Source: Ahaetulla prasina
Taxonomy: Eukaryota; Chordata; Lepidosauria; Squamata; Colubridae
NCBI RefSeq assembly: GCF_028640845.1
Contig: NC_080541.1
Span: forward strand, 159,162,502 to 159,226,501
Direction: 5' to 3'
DNA: 64,000 nt
Made by a program: the position numbers and the translations under genes. The notes below the pieces were generated by a model, which ran no database searches, was not told the DNA's origin, and saw nothing but the letters and a program-made list of their open reading frames with translations. This document shows, piece after piece, positions 46,493-58,071 of this stretch (position 1 is the first letter of the stretch; every line of letters starts with the position of its first letter).

Positions 46493-47023
46493 ATGTTGGA
46501 GATGTGATTGTGAAGATGCTACTTATTACCATTTGGATTAAAGTATGGTGGATCATGCAGAATATTTTGAAAAGAAGATTAAGTTTACTCGCAGTTCTTT
46601 CTACTAGGAATAATTATGGACTATACAGCTATAGAGACTAAATTGATTTTGAACTTAATAACAGTCGCAAGACTTTTGATTGCTCAGTATTGGAAGAAAG
46701 AAGAATTACCTACAATCAAGAATGGACACTCAAAGTATCAAATCTGGCAGAGATGACAAAATCTCCGCTTACTTGAAAGACTATACACTAGAAAATATAT
46801 TTTAGAATGGAAAATGTGGATTGATTATATTTAAAATAAGTATCAGATAAAAAAATATCGAATAGCATATGAGTAAATTTAGGAAATATTTTGTATTAGA
46901 TATATTTTTGAAGGAGAGGGAATTGAGAGTGTGACTAAGTGTGGTGTGACTAGAGATTATAATTTAGGAATTATTTTGGATTATGATTGTTAGTTTTGAT
47001 ACCCTGCATTTTGTTCTGGGAAG

Positions 47024-47062
47024 TCGGGGTGGGGGTGGGGGTAAGGGGAGGGAATTGGGGGT
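47024..47062 (+). other. G-quadruplex-prone tract in the L1 3' UTR
   Basis: Runs of four or five G separated by T or TAA (GGGGTGGGGGTGGGGGTAAG, then GGG AGGG) give at least four G-tracts. G-rich tracts in 3' UTRs are known in L1 elements of mammals. Confidence 0.7.
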
Positions 47063-47428
47063 TTGGTAGAGAAGGAGTGATGGTTAATGTACAGGGATTA
47101 TTGAAGAAATATAATTAATGTAGGGTCGGGTCTGCATAGTTACCATTTTAGAACGTTGAGGAGGGAGAAAAGAGAGAGTAGGAGGTAGGAAAGAGGAAAA
47201 GAGGAAGGAAGAGGGATAGTAGAGGGAGAAGGAAGGTGTAGGGTGGAGGGGAGCGGATGTAGATAAGAGAAGGAGAGGAAGGTTTGGAAAGTAAAAGAAG
47301 GTAGAAGAGGGAAGAGTGTTAAAAAGGGTGGTGGTGACTGGGCAAGCCCGACTAATTGTATATAACTGTACATTGGATGAATTATTTGATATGATTGTAA
47401 AAATAAAACTTTTTATAAAAAAAAAAAA

Positions 47429-47685
47429 ATCTACAAAGAGGATCCTTGCATAGGTCTTTGGAGATTCAAGATGTTGTAGGATGTAGTGAAGAGCCATATT
47501 AACAGCATCATCTGTTGATCTATTTGCTTGGTATGCAAATTTCAAGGGGTCTAATAGTGTATCCGTGATGGTTTTCAAGTGGGACAGCACTAGCCTTTCA
47601 AAGGTTTTCATGACTACAGATGTTAGAGCAACTGGTCTGTAGTCATTCAGTTCCTTGATGGTGGGCTTCTTCGGCACAGAGTGTT
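47429..47685 (-). mobile_element. Rex1-like LINE fragment, second copy
   Basis: 47429-47653 repeats 45136-45361 with about three differences. The minus strand reads [20 protein letters not shown] and [10 protein letters not shown], polymerase blocks upstream of motif A, and extends about 30 bp further 5' than the first copy. It starts directly at the L1 poly(A). Confidence 0.9.
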
Positions 47686-47711
47686 TTATATATGTATATA
47701 TATATAAATTA

Positions 47712-48600
47712 TTCTCTGATTATTCTGTTGTTAAAGTGTTCATTTTTGGCGATAGTTCTTGTCTTTTTAAAGTCAATATCTTCATGCTGTTTGGGTGTTT
47801 TTCTATCTCGATGGCTTCTCTGTTTATTCTGTTGTTAAAGTGTCCAGTTTTGGCAATAGTTCTGATAGATATTGACTTTAAAAAAACCAAAACTATCGCC
47901 AAAGCTGAACACTTTAACAACAGAATAATCGGAGAAGCCATCGAGATAGAAAAACGCCCACACAGCATGAATAAACACAATGATATCTCCCGCCTACCCG
48001 CCATTTGGAAACCCGCCCTTTTTGACAACGAGTCCCTAACACGAGGAATGACACCAGACCCACACTCACGAGATCCACACAGGATGTCACCACCACACAT
48101 CCACCCAGAAAGCAGACTCAAACCCACACTAACGATGAAGCACGACCAAGGACCAGAAGCAGACCGCAGCTGCATCATTAGCCATTTCAAACCCCTCCAA
48201 TCCATACATCAGACTGACACCCACTATGAAGATGTAGCACGACCACAAACATGAAGCCAGACAGCAGCAATGCAGCTCACCAGCTTGAATCCCCCTGCAA
48301 CTCAGACTAATCTGAGCACAACCAAGCCCCCACCCAAACAGGACACACCCCCAGCCAATCAGAGCCCAAAAAAACCCCAGCCAATCAGAGCACAGCCAAG
48401 CTCCCTCCCAATCAGTTCAAACCCCCACTAGCAGTTAAAAGGAAGAAACAGCTGCGATCTCACATTGCTCCTAGAAGCACGAATCTGAAGCCTGAAGATG
48501 ACGAATGAGACTTTGTCGAAACATTGCCAAGACACTTCCAATTTTACGCGGGAGAAAACCTGAATAACCAAAGACCTACATACAAACACCTGCAAAAACC
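47712..48600 (+). mobile_element. PLE copy B with inverted duplications at its 5' side
   Basis: From 47860 the plus strand is PLE coding sequence (HFNNRIIGEAIEIEKRPHS, RLPAIWKPALFDN-like), UTR, the hammerhead-like module (CTGAAGA 48492-48498, stem GACGA/TTGTC, GAAAC 48518-48522), and the end CCAAAGACCTACATA. Before it, 47712-47780 and 47788-47870 are two partial copies of the same coding segment on the minus strand. The element is therefore folded on itself. TA and CA repeats adjoin at both ends. Confidence 0.85.
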
Positions 48601-48602
48601 TC

Positions 48603-48662
48603 AGAATATATATATACACACATACACACACAGATACACACACAGAAATTATATATATATAA
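48603..48662. repeat. (TA)n/(CA)n microsatellite
   Basis: Short TATATA and ACACACA runs following the PLE end. Confidence 0.9.
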
Positions 48663-48669
48663 TTTTTTA

Positions 48670-49165
48670 ACATAAACGAACATTAAAATCTCATCAATCC
48701 AATCAATCCAATTACAGTGTGTTGGTGGGGTGTTAACATATCTTCTTGTGCAATTTCAAAACAAATGTTTCTTTCATTCATCTGTCTTACATTGTCCAAG
48801 TCTCTTACTCAATTAATTTTTAATTAAACAATGGTAATTTATCTAGTAACATTATTCATTCCATTCTCCTAAATTAGTTTAATTCAGATTACTTCTCTTG
48901 ACCTTAATCTTTTCCAACTCTTTTCTAGCATATCTTTCCTTCTAACCAGTAGTAGAATAAGTCCCATATTTTGTAATATTGTTTATCTTCTTGTTCTCTA
49001 ATTTCAAATATTAATTTACTTATCTCTGCACATTCCATCATCTTCCTAATAATTTCGTCTTGCAAAGGTAATTTCTCATTTTTCCAATTTTTAGCAAACA
49101 CAATCCTAGTTGCTGTAATAATATTCACAATCAAATATTTTAAATCTCTAATAGTAGAGTGTTTG
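48670..49165 (-). mobile_element. L1 LINE ORF2 C-terminus and 3' UTR fragment
   Basis: The minus-strand frame at 48925-49134 reads ATRIVFAKNWKNEKLPLQDE, MMECAEISKLIFEI and KIWDLFYYWL, matching the L1 ORF2 C-terminal pattern (a.rliaknWKneelP....w..kl.e.aemakLt). A different subfamily from the L1 at 45890. Confidence 0.75.
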
Positions 49166-49850
49166 AATCAAGAAGGAACATAGCACATCTCTAGTGATTT
49201 ATTCGGGTGAAGAAGTTGTAAAGTTTATCACTGAATGATTTGCCCTGATAGACAATGGAGCTCAACACATGTTATTTCTAGCAGGATTTACAGGGATCTA
49301 GCAGCTCACAGTCCTAGAATGTCTGCAGAATCTGCCTGGGATGTTATCTTCTTAAGAAGTCACTTTTTTTTTGCAGATATGTCAGATTATTTTTATCTGC
49401 AGTCAGCACTGATACTATTCTTTGACAGCAATGTTTAATGAACAGGGGCATCATAATTCTCCTTTTGAATGGAGAAGCTTGTCCTTCTTATTCAAGCTTA
49501 GATCTCTCTTCTCTATGCAGGACCTCCTTGCTGAAAAATGCCAAGGTGTCTCATTGATTGACACAAATCCCTACTTCATTGCAGGTGAACGATGGCTAGA
49601 TACTGTTTAATTCCATACTCAAAACAAGGCCTGTTTCTGCTGGTCATCCTTCTTCTATTCTTCTCAAATATATTGACTTTCTCCATGCCCAAATCTCTGC
49701 TTGTGTTTCTTAAACCTCTGCTTCACTTTGTCTCATCTGTTTCTACATGCTCATTTTTCCTTTGTTATTTCTTAGGTCCTTTGTTTTCAGTGTCTCTGTC
49801 ATACATGATGGATACAACCAATCACAATTAAGAAGATAAAAACTTCAAAA
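49166..49850. other. Unannotated DNA
   Basis: No recognised feature. Confidence 0.4.
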
Positions 49851-50121
49851 CCATTCTGTGAATCCAGCACTGTCCCTGGGTCATGTGACCACCATTTCTA
49901 ACCTTCCAAGACAGCTTCTGTCTTGGAGGAATGAAGGAATGGAGGAAATCAATGGAGGAAGCCAGATTTCTTTAACAACCACACAACACACTTCACAACT
50001 GCAGTGATTCGCTTAACCACTGTGACAAAAAGGTTGTAAAATGGGACAAGTTTCACTTCATAATTGCCTTGCAAAGCAATGGAAATTATGGACTCAAGGA
50101 TGGTAAGTCGAGGATTACTCA
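49851..50121 (+). mobile_element. Fragment of the TA-flanked DNA transposon (17841 family)
   Basis: Shares 'CCAGATTTCTTTAACAACC', 'TGCAGTGATTCGCTTAACCA' and the terminal 'GTAAGTCGAGGATTACT' with the element at 17841. The left terminus is missing. Confidence 0.75.
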
Positions 50122-52154
50122 ATATTCAAATATACATAATTAAGGATTTTTTTAAAATTTTGAACAAAATTTATTCTGAAAAAGGGGAAAACGTTATTGA
50201 TACAGCTATCAAACGTGGATCTGATGTGAATAAAATTATACTTTGCTGTAAGATGCTGTAAGCATTCTTTTTTTGTTGTATGAACGTTTCACTGATCCCA
50301 TTTTTATTTTCTAATGTTTCACAATAATGAACTCAGCAGTCAACAAGAAGAAATTAATATGTTACTTATTTATTACATTAATATTAGTAGAAAAATGAAC
50401 AATAAACCAACAGCATTAATTACCATGTAAAACTGTTGAGTGATTTTTCTAATTTCTTCAATAGCTTTCCAGCAGAAATACAGAATTATAGTTAGCTAGT
50501 CATTATATATCATCTCAAGATAATAAAAGTATCTATACATACACCAAAGTGATCTTTTAGCTTTTTGCTTTTGTGCTTTTTCCTCTAATCTTCTTTCTAT
50601 CCTCTTTTCCTCCTCCTTTTTCGATTTTTTTTTTTTTTTGCATTTTTAAAATGCAGCATAGAAAGGCATTTTTATGAATCATCCAAACACCTCAACATTG
50701 TGTCTAAGTGAAAGTAATTTATTTATTTAGAAAATTTATATATTTCTAAAGTTAGAAAGTAATAGGACCACTTTAACTTTCCTCTGTAGTTTAACTAGTT
50801 TAAATGCAGAAATGCCTTTATAAATGGTTTGTTTGTGACTAAAACCTAAATAATTCATATTCTGAACAGTTAATATTGTCACATGGTTGGATTGGTAATA
50901 ACTTGCAAAATATGTCAAAGCAGCTGAGATACAATTAAGTAAGAAGATTATCTCAGTAGAGAAAAATATAACTTCAAAAATGAGTTCAATGAGTCGAAAA
51001 ATGTTTATTATTATTAAAGCATTAAAAAAAAAGAACTGTATAGTTTCCAAGCCAAAATCTTATACAGAATAAAGAAACATAATAGATAGCTTTTAATTTA
51101 GGGATTCATAGTATCAGTGTTTTCTTCATGGGAGAATATGTGAGCAAATTAATATAATTTAGAGTCCTGTCAGAATATTAGATTTTCCCCCCTTTTTTCC
51201 TCATTGTCTCTTCTAATTATGTTTCAGTTAGACTTCTTAATTTAAGAAATAAAATGGACAGAAAACAACTCATACTTTTGTGGCCTACGTCAAACATTTT
51301 TATTGATTTCCTTCTTTCCACCAATTCAGCCATATTTGGATTTCTGTTCTTAAATGAAGTAAAAATAAATCTAATAACAATAGTCATGATGTCAAAACAG
51401 TCCATCTCCTTCTTCATTGCAGAACAAGCAGCCAAACACAAGAATAAATGTGGTATTTTAATGAATAATAACTAATTTGATTTCCATTGATTTCAGTGGT
51501 TTACATTAAGTACGATCAACCGTTGTAAAGAAAGTATACTATAAAAACAATGAAAAGGATATGGATAATGGGAAACTGGCATGGGAAAGAACATAATGTA
51601 TTGATAATGATTACTTTAAGAGTCTAAACAATCATATTAAACAATGAAAAAAACATGAATACTTTTCTTTAGCACAAAAAATAATACAAAATGTAGATTA
51701 ATTAATTAATTAGATATGATTTTTTTAAAAAGTGCATGGCTATAATAGATATGAATGAAGGCGATCCAATATTGAGGGATGGGCTTGAAGAATAAATTCA
51801 GAAAAGCAAATTTATAATTTAATTAATTGGGTTTTTGGGATGTACAGTATGTAAAAGTAAGAATTCATAGGATGGTTATGGTCCCATGTGGTATTTCAAT
51901 GTATGGTGATAGAGCTTTTAGGAAAACATTCTGAATGAATGTAATCTAGAACTTAATTAGTCTGTTAGGTAACATGAATGATAAGAGTAAGTTGAGAGAG
52001 TATTTAAAAAATTTAAAGAGTATTGGCTTAGAAAACATTTTTGTTTGGAATATTTGGTTTAAGTGTACATGTACTTGTTTCAGCACAATTGATTTGCTTT
52101 ATTGTGAAAGTTTCAGGGAATTATTGAAAGTTAGAAGTTTGATGAAAGATTTTA
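50122..52154. other. Unannotated AT-rich stretch
   Basis: A T-run at about 50625-50639 and an ATTAATTAATTA patch at about 51703. The frames at 50736 (104 codons, minus) and 51217/51254 show no recognisable motif. Confidence 0.4.
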
Positions 52155-52273
52155 ACAGAATAATAGAGCTTGGAGGTCTTCTAGTCCAACTCCCTGCTTA
52201 GACAAAAGAGCCTATGCCATTTCAGAAACATGATTGTCCAATCTCTTCTTTCAAACCTCCAATGATGGAGCAC
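52155..52273 (-). mobile_element. CR1 LINE 3' end, first segment
   Basis: AGAATAATAGAGCTTGGAGG and CTTCTAGTCCAACTCCCTGC are the antisense of the CR1 3' terminus. The element continues at 52511 and again at 53016 after two nested insertions. Confidence 0.9.
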
Positions 52274-52518
52274 CAGGGGTGAAATCCAGCAGGTTCTCAC
52301 AGGTTCTGGGGAACCGCTAGTGGAAATTTTGAGTAGTTCGGAGAACCAGGAAATACCATCTCTGGCTGACCCCTATATATCCTTCCTCCAGGAGTGGTGA
52401 GGGAATGGAGATTTTGCAGTATCCTTCCCCTGTCATGCCCGTCAAGCCACACCACACTCACCAAGCCACACCCACAGAACCGGTAGTAAAAAAATTGGAT
52501 TTCACCACTGTGGAGCAC
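52266..52518. mobile_element. hAT-type element nested in CR1 (52274-52510)
   Basis: Begins CAGGGGTGAAATCCAGCAGG, ends GGATTTCACCACTG. The perfect 8-bp direct repeat TGGAGCAC (52266-52273 and 52511-52518) is CR1 sequence, proving insertion into the CR1. Same family as 39054. Confidence 0.95.
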
Positions 52519-52528
52519 CCACAACTTT

Positions 52529-52586
52529 TTAATTAATTAATTAATTAATTAATTAATTAATTAATTAATTAATTAATTTATTTATT
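52529..52586. repeat. (AATT)n / (TTTA)n simple repeat
   Basis: About 13 AATT units followed by ATTT units. It forms the 3' tail of the LINE fragment that follows. Confidence 0.95.
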
Positions 52587-53015
52587 TATTTTCTTTGTCA
52601 CAACAGTATATATGAGCATAAGCATGAACTAACTATACAATATATAAGCATATATATATATAAGCATAAGTATGTAATAACTATATTAATTGGATATAAT
52701 GAAAGGAAACAATACGACAGAAACGGTAGGCATGCTTGTGCTCTTATGCACACCCCTTACAGACCTCTTAGAAATGGGATGAGGTCAATAATAGATAATT
52801 TTTGGTTAAAGCTTTGGGGATTTTGGGAAGAGACCACAGAGTCAGGTAGTGTGTTCCAAGTATTAACAACTCTGTTACTGAAGTCATATTTTCTGCAATC
52901 AAGATTGGAGCGGTTAACATTCAGTTTAAATCTATTGTGTGCTCGTATATTGTTGCAATTGAAGCTGAAGTAGTCTCCAACAGGAAGGACATTGTAATAG
53001 ATGATTCTATGAGTT
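52587..53015 (-). mobile_element. LINE 3' end nested in CR1
   Basis: Minus-strand translation gives NRFKLNVNRSNLDCRKYDFS, NRVVNTWNTLPDSVVSS and an SFNQKL-type end, the C-terminus of a non-LTR protein. The UTR is rich in TATGCTTATA. It interrupts the CR1 phrase 'CACAACTT/CTGAAGG'; AACTT occurs at both edges as a probable short target duplication. The family also occurs at 33120. Confidence 0.8.
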
Positions 53016-53345
53016 AAACTCAGGTTAAACTTCTGAAGGCAAGTCTTTCCACTGGTTTATGGTTCTCACTGTCAGGAAATTTTTCCTTAGTTCTAGGTTG
53101 CTTCTCTCCTTGAATAGTTTCCATCCCATTGCTTCTTGTTCTGCCTTCAGGTGCTTTGGAGAATAGGTTGACTCACTCTTCTTTGTGACCCTTAGATATT
53201 GGAACACATGTCATTCCTATTTCTTCTTTTCATTAAAGTAGACATACCCCATTCCTGCAACCATTCATCAGATGTTTTAGCCTCCAGTCCTCTAATATAT
53301 CTTTGTTGCTCTTCTCTCTAGTCTTTCTAGAGTCTCAATATTTAG
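53016..53345 (-). mobile_element. CR1 LINE, C-terminal coding segment
   Basis: The minus strand reads GWKLFKERSNLELRKNFLTV and RTINQWKDLPSEV, like the CR1 at 3800. The upstream part (MFQYL, then RL-type residues) is frameshifted. It is the same insertion as the CR1 segment at 52155. Confidence 0.9.
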
Positions 53346-55257
53346 AGTCTCAATACTCTTTCTATAGTCTCAATATAATATTTTTATATCATGGTGATCA
53401 ATTTTAAGTATAGAACATGCTATGTCTTAGTAGTTTATAGAATTGTGCAGTTAGTTCAACTTATCTGTAAGTGCTGTAACTATGCCGTACAGTTAGAAGA
53501 ATGTTATTAGTGTTCTCTTATGCATATGAAAAGGTAGACGAGTAAATGCAAAAACTGCTAATTTGCTGCTAAAGTAATCAGCTCAACACTTTGCTCAACG
53601 GTCATTAAAAAGTATATGAATGTGAGACAGAGTTTATTGGATGTTTGCTGACTTAGAGAATGTACACAATAAAATTAAAAAATCTTGAATTATGGAATGG
53701 TGCACAATTTATGAAGGAGTAAAATATGTATGAAAACAATGCTCAGCAAATGGTATGAAGTGGGAACATATAAATATCTGTATAATTTGCAGCAAATTCA
53801 GGCTGCAGGATGCAACCAGTATTTGAAAATTAAGGTATCAAAGGCCAAGTAATTTTGCATAATTGTGAGTTATATGTACAAAAGAAAAGAAAAAGGAAAA
53901 AAATCAAGTAGATGAATTTAAATACTTTACAAAAAATGGGTGGGTAAATTTTAAGTCATACTATTTTTGTAGGAAGTAGTAGATAGATTTGTTGCATAGC
54001 ATGAAACAGCCATTTTTCAATAGAAGCAAAAAATTGTTGATCTTAACAACACATTCCTGCTTACTTCATTATATGAAACTTAGAGTTTCTTGGGTCAAGA
54101 GAAACATAAATGAAAAGTCCATGTAGTGGAAATGGAATAATTAAGAATAGTGTGTAATAAAACAAGAAGTGATAGGGTCAGTTGTAAATGGGTGCTTAAT
54201 GAATGTAGATTAAACACAAAGGTGAATAACCTGTACAAGAGAAGTGCTTTAAAACTGTTTGGTTATATGAAAATAACAAGGATTGATTTATGTGTGTTGA
54301 TATAAACTAGGTTATCTACATTTCCTTTTTCATACCTTTACTATCTTTGGTTTAATATTTTTACTTACTTTTGCAGTAAGCATAGGTTGGTTTTTCTGGA
54401 AAGCGGTATTATGAATGTTATGTTTGTATGTATCTAAAGGCTACTCATATTTGGAACCTTTAACTGAGTGAGAGAGCACATCATAGGGCAACAATTTTTG
54501 AACCAAGGTTCCTCAAATGGGCTAACTTACTGGATGCATCCAAAATTTGGGACCCATGGCTCCCACCAATTGAAACTTGGCAAATTTGTGGTTGTTTCAA
54601 TGCTCCTATGTTGCCATACTCTCATCAAAAGGTCAGTAGATTGGTCCCACCCTAGCTGTCCAGAGGCTAGGGTAGATCAGACCCATCATGAATTAGTTGA
54701 TCTACATCTACAGTCAAGCTGGCAGGAAGTCAGAAGTTGCTTCTGCTTCCACTGCTTTTTTCCCCCCTTGGTCATTCTGTTTCTCTGTTTAGGTAAGAAA
54801 ATATATCTGAAACAGTAAACCAACAAATCACAGATTGTGTAGTCCTTCCTAATCACCAAAGCAAGTCTATAAATCTGTGTGATCTGATATCTAGCAAATA
54901 TCCAGATAAGAAGTGTAGAGCTTTCTCTGGCCTAATAAAGGCTTTGATTTGATAGATCACACAATTTAATAGTAAAATCACAGGGAGAGGAAAAAAGTGA
55001 TTCCCACTGATTTCAATAAAGCTTAAATAAACGAAGTTAATAAGATAAAAATGGTTCATTTTCATACAAACTGACAAAAATAACATTGTGGTATGAGTGA
55101 TTCAAGTAGACATTTCCTGGTACAGCCTAATTTAATTAAGCACCATATTCTGTTATCTGACTTTAGGGGGTACATATCTGAGAAAGTCTTTTTTCATATA
55201 ACTTTTATAGTGTTTTACTCTTATTGTATTCATATTGTTGCATTATTTTATTCTTTT
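53346..55257. other. Unannotated AT-rich stretch
   Basis: No repeat or exon could be supported. The 116-codon plus-strand frame at 54468 has no recognised domain. The stretch 53630-53830 has a faintly reverse-transcriptase-like look that I could not substantiate. Confidence 0.35.
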
Positions 55258-55309
55258 TAATGTTGTAAGCTGCCCAAAGTCACCTTGTGGCTGAGGTGGA
55301 TGGCAAATA
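55258..55309 (+). mobile_element. LINE/SINE 3' tail remnant
   Basis: GTAAGCTGCCCAAAGTCACC then GAGGTGGATGGCAAATAAATAAA: a diverged version of the squamate 3' tail, continuing into the microsatellite. Confidence 0.5.
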
Positions 55310-55324
55310 AATAAATACATACAT

Positions 55325-55374
<50 letters not shown>
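55310..55374. repeat. (CATA)n(CA)n microsatellite
   Basis: About seven CATA units then about fifteen CA units. Confidence 0.97.
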
Positions 55375-55375
<1 letters not shown>

Positions 55376-55830
55376 AATAGCTCCCATAAACTTAAAAAAA
55401 ACATTAGCAAAAGAAAGTTTCACTTAAATCTATCCCCTGACCAGAAGGTTTATTTTAGCTTGTAAATGATCAACAAGCTTGACCGGATGGGTTAATTAAA
55501 ATAAGTAATGCCAAAACAGTCTTGTTTTTAGAATAGATAATTAAAAAATGGTTCCTTATTTAATTTCTAATATCCATTAAAACAACAGATTTTATAGTTT
55601 AAGGAGATCCATAATATGTGTCATGTATATGATTCCTAGCAGCACATCAGGCAGTAAATTCTATACTGTTTAAATTCTTCTTTTACCCAACCCTTGCTTG
55701 TATTGTTGTGGTGTTATATTTTATGCTATATTAAATAAGGCAAAATATTTCAAATAACTGGCTATTACCCTGAATTATCTTTATCAGTCACTTACAGTAT
55801 CTATCTCTATCTCTTTAATCCATCTCTTTA
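55375..55830. other. Unannotated DNA
   Basis: No recognised feature. Confidence 0.4.
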
Positions 55831-56285
55831 ATGTTTTTCTTGAACAAAAATCATCTCTTTTTTACAAAAATGTACAAAAATGAAGAGTAGGAAAAATAGG
55901 GGAGAGAAAAAGGAAGGGAAGAGTGCAGAAAAGAAGGGAAAAAGAAAGAACACGTGTTCATTTCCGACTCCCTTTGGTGCAGTAAAATAAGACAGTAATA
56001 TCAAACCTCAACTTTTTACTTTTACCTAGTATTATAAACTAGCCATTTTTATATCAACAAATCTATCCAATCGATGAAACCCAAAATCAAAGTTTCATTT
56101 TCTTCCATCTCAAGCACAAAGTCCAGAAGTGGTTTCCAAGTAGAAACAAAAGTACTTATGTTTTATTTGTTTATATCAAAGCAGTCAATTTAGCCATCTC
56201 TGCTAATTCCATCAACTTTTGCAGCCAGATCTAAAATCACCTCTTGATTAAATAAATGCAGAACAATTCTAAGAATGACTGGAAA
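55831..56285 (-). mobile_element. L1 LINE ORF2 C-terminus and 3' UTR remnant
   Basis: The minus strand reads KLMELAEMAKLTALI near 56200, the L1 'elAeMakLT' motif, followed in shifted frame by HFWTLCLRWKK/ WKPLLDF-like residues. The purine-rich UTR (plus strand 55880-55950, GGAAGGGAAGAGTGCAGAAA) follows. Strongly decayed. Confidence 0.6.
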
Positions 56286-56355
56286 GACAACATTTTTTCC
56301 CTGCTAGTATTATTTCTGTAGGGTAAAAAAAACAAACCACCACATATTTCTGGAC

Positions 56356-57126
56356 TTCTAGAACAGTGTTCACCAACTGGTGGTCCATGAGAAAATTTTG
56401 GTGGTTCCCAGAAAAATTATTTGCATTTTTTTATATTGCACTAACTCAGGGGTCCTCAAACTACGGCCCCTGGGATGGATACGTACAATGAACATTTGTG
56501 TTGCTGCAGAGTGTGTCCCGCTTTGGGATCTTTTTGTGTGGGGCAGAGGGGGGCAGAAATTCTGACTTGGGGTCTGCTTCGATCTCCTGGTGTGGGGCTT
56601 TGGGCAAAGGCTGGAGGGAAGTGCCTCTGGTGGTGAAGAACTGGAGGGCCTTGTTCCAGTGGGACTTCATCATGGCCTGGAACTGGCTGACCATCTCAGC
56701 CCACTGAACCACCAAGTGCCTGTACCTGGCCTTGGACCCCCACAGATCTTCCCTCTGTTTGGAAAGCCTATGCTTGTAGTCCTCAGTAAGGTGCTTCTGC
56801 TGAATCTTCTTCTTGCTTAATCCAATTTGAACTGAGCCAGCTGTTTTGCTAATTCTGTCTCATGGTGACTGCTTAGCTCCAATAACTGCTTCCTATTGGG
56901 GCCCTCAGGAACTCAGGTGGGCAGGCAAGGAGTAGCGAGTAGAGGCTGGCAAGGTGCCCCTTGACGTGAGTGACATTGAGTTGGCCACACCCACCCAGTC
57001 ACATGACCACCTTGGCACGCCCACCCAGCCGGTCATTAGGCAGATCATATTAGTGGTCCACGGGATTTAAAATTTTAAATTTAGTGGTCCCTGAGATCCG
57101 AAAGGTTGGTGACCCCTGTTCTAGAA
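56356..57126. mobile_element. hAT-type element, 755 bp (56364-57118), composite
   Basis: Ends are CAGTGTTCACCAACTGGTGG and GAAAGGTTGGTGACCCCTG. The perfect 8-bp direct repeat TTCTAGAA flanks it (56356-56363, 57119-57126). At 56447 a second hAT-like start, CAGGGGTCCTCAAACTACGG, leads into a GC-rich block with frames on both strands (for example minus 56461-56715). This suggests a nested element whose far end I could not define. No transposase domain was recognised. Confidence 0.88.
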
Positions 57127-57475
57127 AACATATTCAGAAGACCATCATTTAGGACATGTAAGATGTGCAAACAAAGTGTTGGATTTATGCTGCTGATTTA
57201 CATAAGCAATGTTTGAATCCCACTTACTGATTCTTACAAAAGTCCATACATACAATGAAATGACAATAGTTACAAACAGAGAACAAGAATAGGAAATTGC
57301 ATTGAGTTTAGCCATAGTCTGAATCACAAAATAAAGCAGGTTAATTTGTAAAATACATTCACTTACCAGGGAAGAGGGGAAATATTTGAATCTAATCTTC
57401 TGGCTTTCCACATAACCCCAGACTCACTTTCTTTTTCCAAAGATCCAACATCATTTATTTTATATGTTATTTTAT

Positions 57476-57540
57476 GTTATTTATTAAATTTATATGCTGC
57501 CCACCTGACTATCAAATGACTGGGCAGCTTGCAACAAGTT
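57476..57540 (-). mobile_element. LINE/SINE 3' tail remnant
   Basis: TTTATTAAATTTATATGCTG and 'CTGGGCAGCTTGCAACAAGT' are the antisense of a CCGCCC...TATAAATTTAATAAA-type tail. Confidence 0.5.
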
Positions 57541-58071
57541 AAAACAACACTATAAAATATTTAAAAATTGGAACAATCGATGCAGGAAATATTAACATTC
57601 AAATTAATAAAATATGCTAAAAGAGTGGTACCACAACAGCCACTTCTTCCTATCAAAAAAAAAAAAAAAAAGCTTTGGCTAGTGGCAACTTTAAGACTTG
57701 TGGACTTCAACTCCCAGAATTCCTCAGCCAGCTTTGCTTCACAGTGAAGCTTCATTTCACAACCGTGTGGTTCTATCTTAACAGTCACAGTGATTCACTT
57801 AACAACTGTGATAAGAAAGGTTGTAAAATGGGGCAAGGTTCACTTAACAAATGTCTCACTTAGCAGCAGAAAATTTGGGCTCAGTTGTGGTCGTAATTTG
57901 AGGACTCCCTGTCAAGCAAAAGAGAAGTTGAAGCTGAAAAATTCAGTCAAAATCTCCCCTACTTTTCCAGACCCAGATCTCTAAGCTGCCTCTGAGTATC
58001 CCAAACACATGCAAACCACTCTGTGTGTGAGATTGTGATCAGGAATTTCAAGGAGTGATATCGCTCTATTT

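Larger units (their letters stand above)
45890..47428 (+). mobile_element. L1 LINE with a large internal deletion
   Basis: It starts inside ORF1, shows the first 44 codons of ORF2, then jumps to the ORF2 C-terminus near 46490: KCWRCDCEDATYYHLD, and ARLLIAQYWKKEELPTIKNG in another frame. The 3' UTR contains a G-rich tract at 47024-47062, a long purine-rich strand (47157-47330), AATAAA (47402) and a poly(A) run ending at 47428. The deletion removes almost all endonuclease and polymerase. Confidence 0.87.

Noticed and set aside
53630..53830. Faint reverse-transcriptase-like look (motif A region)
   Set aside because: Only a few loosely matching residues in a frame full of stops.
54468..54818. 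116-codon plus-strand frame as a host gene exon
   Set aside because: No domain, no splice context I could support, and ordinary composition.
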